NCBI GenBank assembly: GCA_029239875.1
Contig: JARBUD010000004.1
Location: 1 to 64,000, forward strand
From: Xanthobacteraceae bacterium
GTDB taxonomy: Bacteria; Pseudomonadota; Alphaproteobacteria; Rhizobiales; Xanthobacteraceae
DNA: 64,000 nt
Direction of reading: 5' to 3'
Positions 61,534 through 64,000 of this stretch are shown one piece after another (the stretch's first letter is position 1; every line of letters begins with the position of its first letter). The notes beneath the pieces were generated by a model. The model was not told the DNA's origin, searched no databases, and worked only from the letters and a program-made list of their open reading frames with translations. Position numbers and translations under genes: made by a program.

Positions 61534-62499
61534 TCAGCCGCGCACCATCTCACGCGGGTCGAACGTCACCTCGATGTCCTTCCAGGCTTCGTATTTCTCG
61601 GGCCGGAGCATGTCGAAGGGCTGGCCGCGGAAGATCGCGCGGATCGCGCTGTCGCGCGCCGTCATAAAGAACGGGCTGGTGCCCGAGGTCACCACCATGG
61701 GCGGGCCGTTGAGCGTACCGTCAACATTGAGGCGGATGCGCACGGTGACGATCAGCTCTTCCGGATTGGCCGCGCCCGCCGGCGGGTTCCACAGCTGCAT
61801 CAACCGCGCGCGCAGCGCGTCGATCTCGGTCTGCGACAGCGTCGCCGAACTGCCGACCCGCGCGCCGAGCGAGGGGGTGTTGTTGATCGTGTCGCCGATC
61901 GAGGCCTGACGGGTCGCCGTGCGCTTGTCGAGCAGCGCGGCGATCTCGTTCGGCTTGAACTCGCGGTCCTTCGGCGGCTGCTGCACCACCTTCGGCGGAA
62001 TGTCCTTCGGCTTCTTCGGCGGCGCGGGGGCGGGCTTCGCCTGCGCCTGCTGCTCGGGCTTGGGCTGGTCCTGCTTAGGCTCCGGCGGCTTGGCGGCGAG
62101 CGATTCGGCCGGCTTGGGCGGCGCCGGCTCGGGCTTGGCCTGCGCCTGCGCGGCCGCCGGCTTGGGCTCGGGCGGCTTGTTCTCGGCCGGCGGGGGCGGC
62201 GGCGGCGCGGACTGCTCGTTGGCCGCCTTCACCTCGGGCTTCTTGTCGTCGACCTTGGCGTCGATCTGCTCCGGCGGCTTAGGGGTGTCGCCGGTCTTCT
62301 CGACGATGGGCTTGGGAGCCTCTTTCTTCGGGGCGTCCTTCTTACCGGCCATCATCTTCGTCATCTCCGCGTCGGAGACGATGTCGATCGGCATGGACTC
62401 CGGCATCGGCTCGAAGGGCGCGGCCGAGGAGAAGGAGACCAGCATGAAGCCGAGGAGACCGGCGTGAAGGGCGGCCGAAGAGACGAGACCCGCGCGCAT
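61534..62499 (-). CDS. tolA: Tol-Pal system protein TolA (TonB C-terminal-like)
   Basis: A 321-aa protein with one N-terminal membrane helix ([17 protein letters not shown]), a long Pro/Lys/Ala-rich spacer (residues 50-190) that spans the periplasm, and a C-terminal TonB-like domain (about 215-315, [20 protein letters not shown]). TolA transmits force from TolQR to TolB-Pal. tolR lies five bases upstream. Confidence 0.93.
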   Translation of the reverse strand: MRAGLVSSAALHAGLLGFMLVSFSSAAPFEPMPESMPIDIVSDAEMTKMMAGKKDAPKKEAPKPIVEKTGDTPKPPEQIDAKVDDKKPEVKAANEQSAPPPPPPAENKPPEPKPAAAQAQAKPEPAPPKPAESLAAKPPEPKQDQPKPEQQAQAKPAPAPPKKPKDIPPKVVQQPPKDREFKPNEIAALLDKRTATRQASIGDTINNTPSLGARVGSSATLSQTEIDALRARLMQLWNPPAGAANPEELIVTVRIRLNVDGTLNGPPMVVTSGTSPFFMTARDSAIRAIFRGQPFDMLRPEKYEAWKDIEVTFDPREMVRG

Positions 62500-62504
62500 G
62501 TCGC

Positions 62505-62960
62505 TCAGCCCCCCTGCTCGACTTCGGAAACGAGGGCGACGCGCTTGAAGCCGGCGCCGGACAGGCGGCCCATCACCTTCATGACGGCGCCGTAGTCGAC
62601 GGCCTTGTCGCCGCGCACGAAGATGCGCTCGTCATAACCGGCCTTGGCGATGGCCTGCAGCTTCGGCACCAGTTCCTCGACCGGAATCTCGCTGTCCTGC
62701 AGGTACACTTGCCCCTGGCCGTTGATCGAGATGACCAGCGGCTCGTGGTCCTGCGAAACAGCCTGGGCCTGCGTCTGCGGCAGGTCGAGCGGCACGCCGA
62801 CGGTGAGCATCGGTGCGGCGACCATGAAGATGATGAGCAGCACGAGCATCACGTCGACCATCGGCGTGACGTTGATCTCGGACATGACGGCGCCGCCGCC
62901 GCGACGGCGTGAGCGCCGCGACGTCCAACCGCCTCCGCTGCCTCCTGCGGACATCCCCAT
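62505..62960 (-). CDS. tolR: Tol-Pal system protein TolR
   Basis: A 151-aa ExbD/TolR protein. A glycine/arginine-rich N-terminus precedes the single helix MVDVMLVLLIIFMVAAPML (residues 34-52) with the essential aspartate, then a periplasmic domain ending KRVALVSEVEQGG. It forms the proton channel with TolQ and sits four bases after the tolQ stop. Confidence 0.94.
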   Translation of the reverse strand: MGMSAGGSGGGWTSRRSRRRGGGAVMSEINVTPMVDVMLVLLIIFMVAAPMLTVGVPLDLPQTQAQAVSQDHEPLVISINGQGQVYLQDSEIPVEELVPKLQAIAKAGYDERIFVRGDKAVDYGAVMKVMGRLSGAGFKRVALVSEVEQGG

Positions 62961-62963
62961 TCG

Positions 62964-63824
62964 TCAGCCCCGTTCGTCGATCTGGCGGGACAGGATGGCC
63001 GAGAACTCGTCGGCGAAGCCTTCGAGCCGAGCCGCCTGCCGGTTCACCTGCGACACGAACTTGTTATAGAAAATCGTCGCCGGAATGGCGGCGATGAGGC
63101 CGATTGCCGTCGCGAAAAGGGCTTCCGCGATGCCCGGCGCCACCACCGCGAGGCTCGTGTTCTTCGAGGCGGCAATCGACTGGAACGAGGTCATGATGCC
63201 CCACACCGTGCCGAACAGGCCGATGAAGGGGCCGGCCGAGCCGACGGTCGCCAGCACCAGCAGCCGGCTCTCCAGCCGCTCCACCTCGCGGGCGATGGTG
63301 ACGTCCATCACCTTGTCGAGGCGCTGCGTGAGGCCGGCGAGCGAGCGGGCCCCGCCCTCATAGGAGCGCTTCCACTCGCGCATGGCGGCTACGAAGATCG
63401 CGGCCATGGCGTGGTTGGGGCGCGTGGACAGCGAGCGGTACAGCTCTTCGAGGCTCTGGCCGGACCAGAACGTGCTCTCGAACCGGTCCATCTGCCGCTT
63501 CATGCGCTGGAACAGGATGGTCTTGTCGATGATGATCGCCCACACCCAGATCGATGCCAGCACGAGGCCGAGCATGACGAACTTCACCACCAGATGGGCC
63601 TGCAGGAACAGGCCGATCAGCGACAGGTCGGCGGTTCCGCCGATGGCGCCGGTCGACGCCGACATGCCGGGAGGCGCGGGCACGGCGGACGGCGCCTCGA
63701 CCTGCGGCGTGGGCGCCGCCTGGGAGGGCGCAGCCTGGGGCGCGGGCGACGTCTGGGCATGGGCGAACGACGCTGAGGCCGCGAGGAACAGTACCGCCGC
63801 GAATAGGAGCTTCTTCAGCGTCAT
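62964..63824 (-). CDS. tolQ: Tol-Pal system protein TolQ, with signal-peptide extension
   Basis: A 286-aa MotA/TolQ/ExbB protein. The core (from about residue 65) has helices LVVKFVMLGLVLASIWVWAIIIDK, GPFIGLFGTVWGIMTSF and a third near 245-265 (each cited in part). In front lies an extra ~60 residues: a cleavable-looking signal peptide (LLFAAVLFLAASASFAHA) and a Pro/Ala/Gln-rich stretch, as in some ExbB proteins. Position at the head of tolQRAB-pal fixes the identity as TolQ. ATG 63824 has AGGA seven bases upstream. 63825-64000 shows no gene and should hold the tol promoter. Confidence 0.9.
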   Translation of the reverse strand: MTLKKLLFAAVLFLAASASFAHAQTSPAPQAAPSQAAPTPQVEAPSAVPAPPGMSASTGAIGGTADLSLIGLFLQAHLVVKFVMLGLVLASIWVWAIIIDKTILFQRMKRQMDRFESTFWSGQSLEELYRSLSTRPNHAMAAIFVAAMREWKRSYEGGARSLAGLTQRLDKVMDVTIAREVERLESRLLVLATVGSAGPFIGLFGTVWGIMTSFQSIAASKNTSLAVVAPGIAEALFATAIGLIAAIPATIFYNKFVSQVNRQAARLEGFADEFSAILSRQIDERG

Positions 63825-64000
63825 TAGGTAATCCTGCCAGTCACAATGGGTCGCAGTGCTACCGCGCATCAGCCGCCGTTGGCAGCGAATGCCCTGCACA
63901 GCTGCTGTGGGGACGCATCGGCCATCAACAGACCGATCCTGTCCAAACTTGGGCGATCGGCGCTGGACCGCGCCCGCAGCCGTCAAACACAACACCCGAT

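Noticed and set aside
62964-63824. ExbB rather than TolQ
   Set aside because: The signal-peptide extension is ExbB-like, but the gene heads an intact tolQRAB-pal cluster, and the core helices fit TolQ.

Overview
The window reads as chromosomal DNA of a high-GC alphaproteobacterium of the order Hyphomicrobiales, most likely near Xanthobacteraceae (Ancylobacter, Starkeya or Xanthobacter-like). This rests on the GC-rich coding style, the tolQRAB-pal-cpoB-tilS-ftsH-glmM gene order, a serC-serA pair with a short structured leader, and palindromic intergenic repeats common in that order. The placement is inference. No tRNA, rRNA, CRISPR array, phage or transposase gene was seen.

Layout. 0-4.5 kb: tail of an NAD(P)-dependent dehydrogenase, a ketopantoate-reductase-like protein, a FAA hydrolase, then sucCD with a strong terminator. 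4.5-7.7 kb (minus strand): an unlisted 42-aa membrane peptide, a proline-rich membrane protein and purA. 8-14 kb: VOC protein, EamA exporter, GNAT acetyltransferase, a potassium-channel-like protein, MliC, allantoinase-type deacetylase PuuE, Eda aldolase and an SDR. 14.1-17.6 kb (minus): a DUF1902/HicA toxin-antitoxin pair, then serC-serA with a probable serC leader RNA. 17.7-20 kb: a second 42-aa peptide, an outer-membrane barrel, a DUF533/TerB protein and a small secreted protein.

20.3-40.9 kb and 45.0-52.5 kb together hold an almost complete route from choline to pyruvate. Choline is imported by ChoXWV, oxidised to glycine betaine by BetA and BetB, demethylated to dimethylglycine by the Rieske system GbcAB, to sarcosine by DgcAB feeding an ETF (EtfAB), and to glycine by the heterotetrameric sarcosine oxidase SoxBDAG. 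SdaA then deaminates serine to pyruvate; the glycine-to-serine step (GlyA) is not in the window. Two GlxA-type AraC regulators sit inside the cluster, and a SulP anion transporter and an EamA protein are embedded in it. A lipid-A or envelope glycan block (ArnT-like transferase, LpxB N-terminal-like membrane protein, PAP2 phosphatase, GT2) separates the two halves at 41-45 kb.

52.5-64 kb (minus): a frameshifted patatin-like lipase, then glmM, ftsH, tilS, cpoB, pal, tolB, tolA, tolR and tolQ, a conserved envelope and housekeeping block.

The most unusual items are: a continuous reading frame joining the repressor BetI to the enzyme BetB without a stop codon; two matching BetI-type operators at the divergent bet and cho promoters; tandem TGTCGC-N8-AA direct repeats before gbcA and soxB; a separate recurring GCAAA-type motif near the regulators, dgcA and sulP; a DgcA lacking one of the four usual Fe-S cysteines; two small membrane peptides with good ribosome binding sites; and a broken or frameshifted patatin gene.
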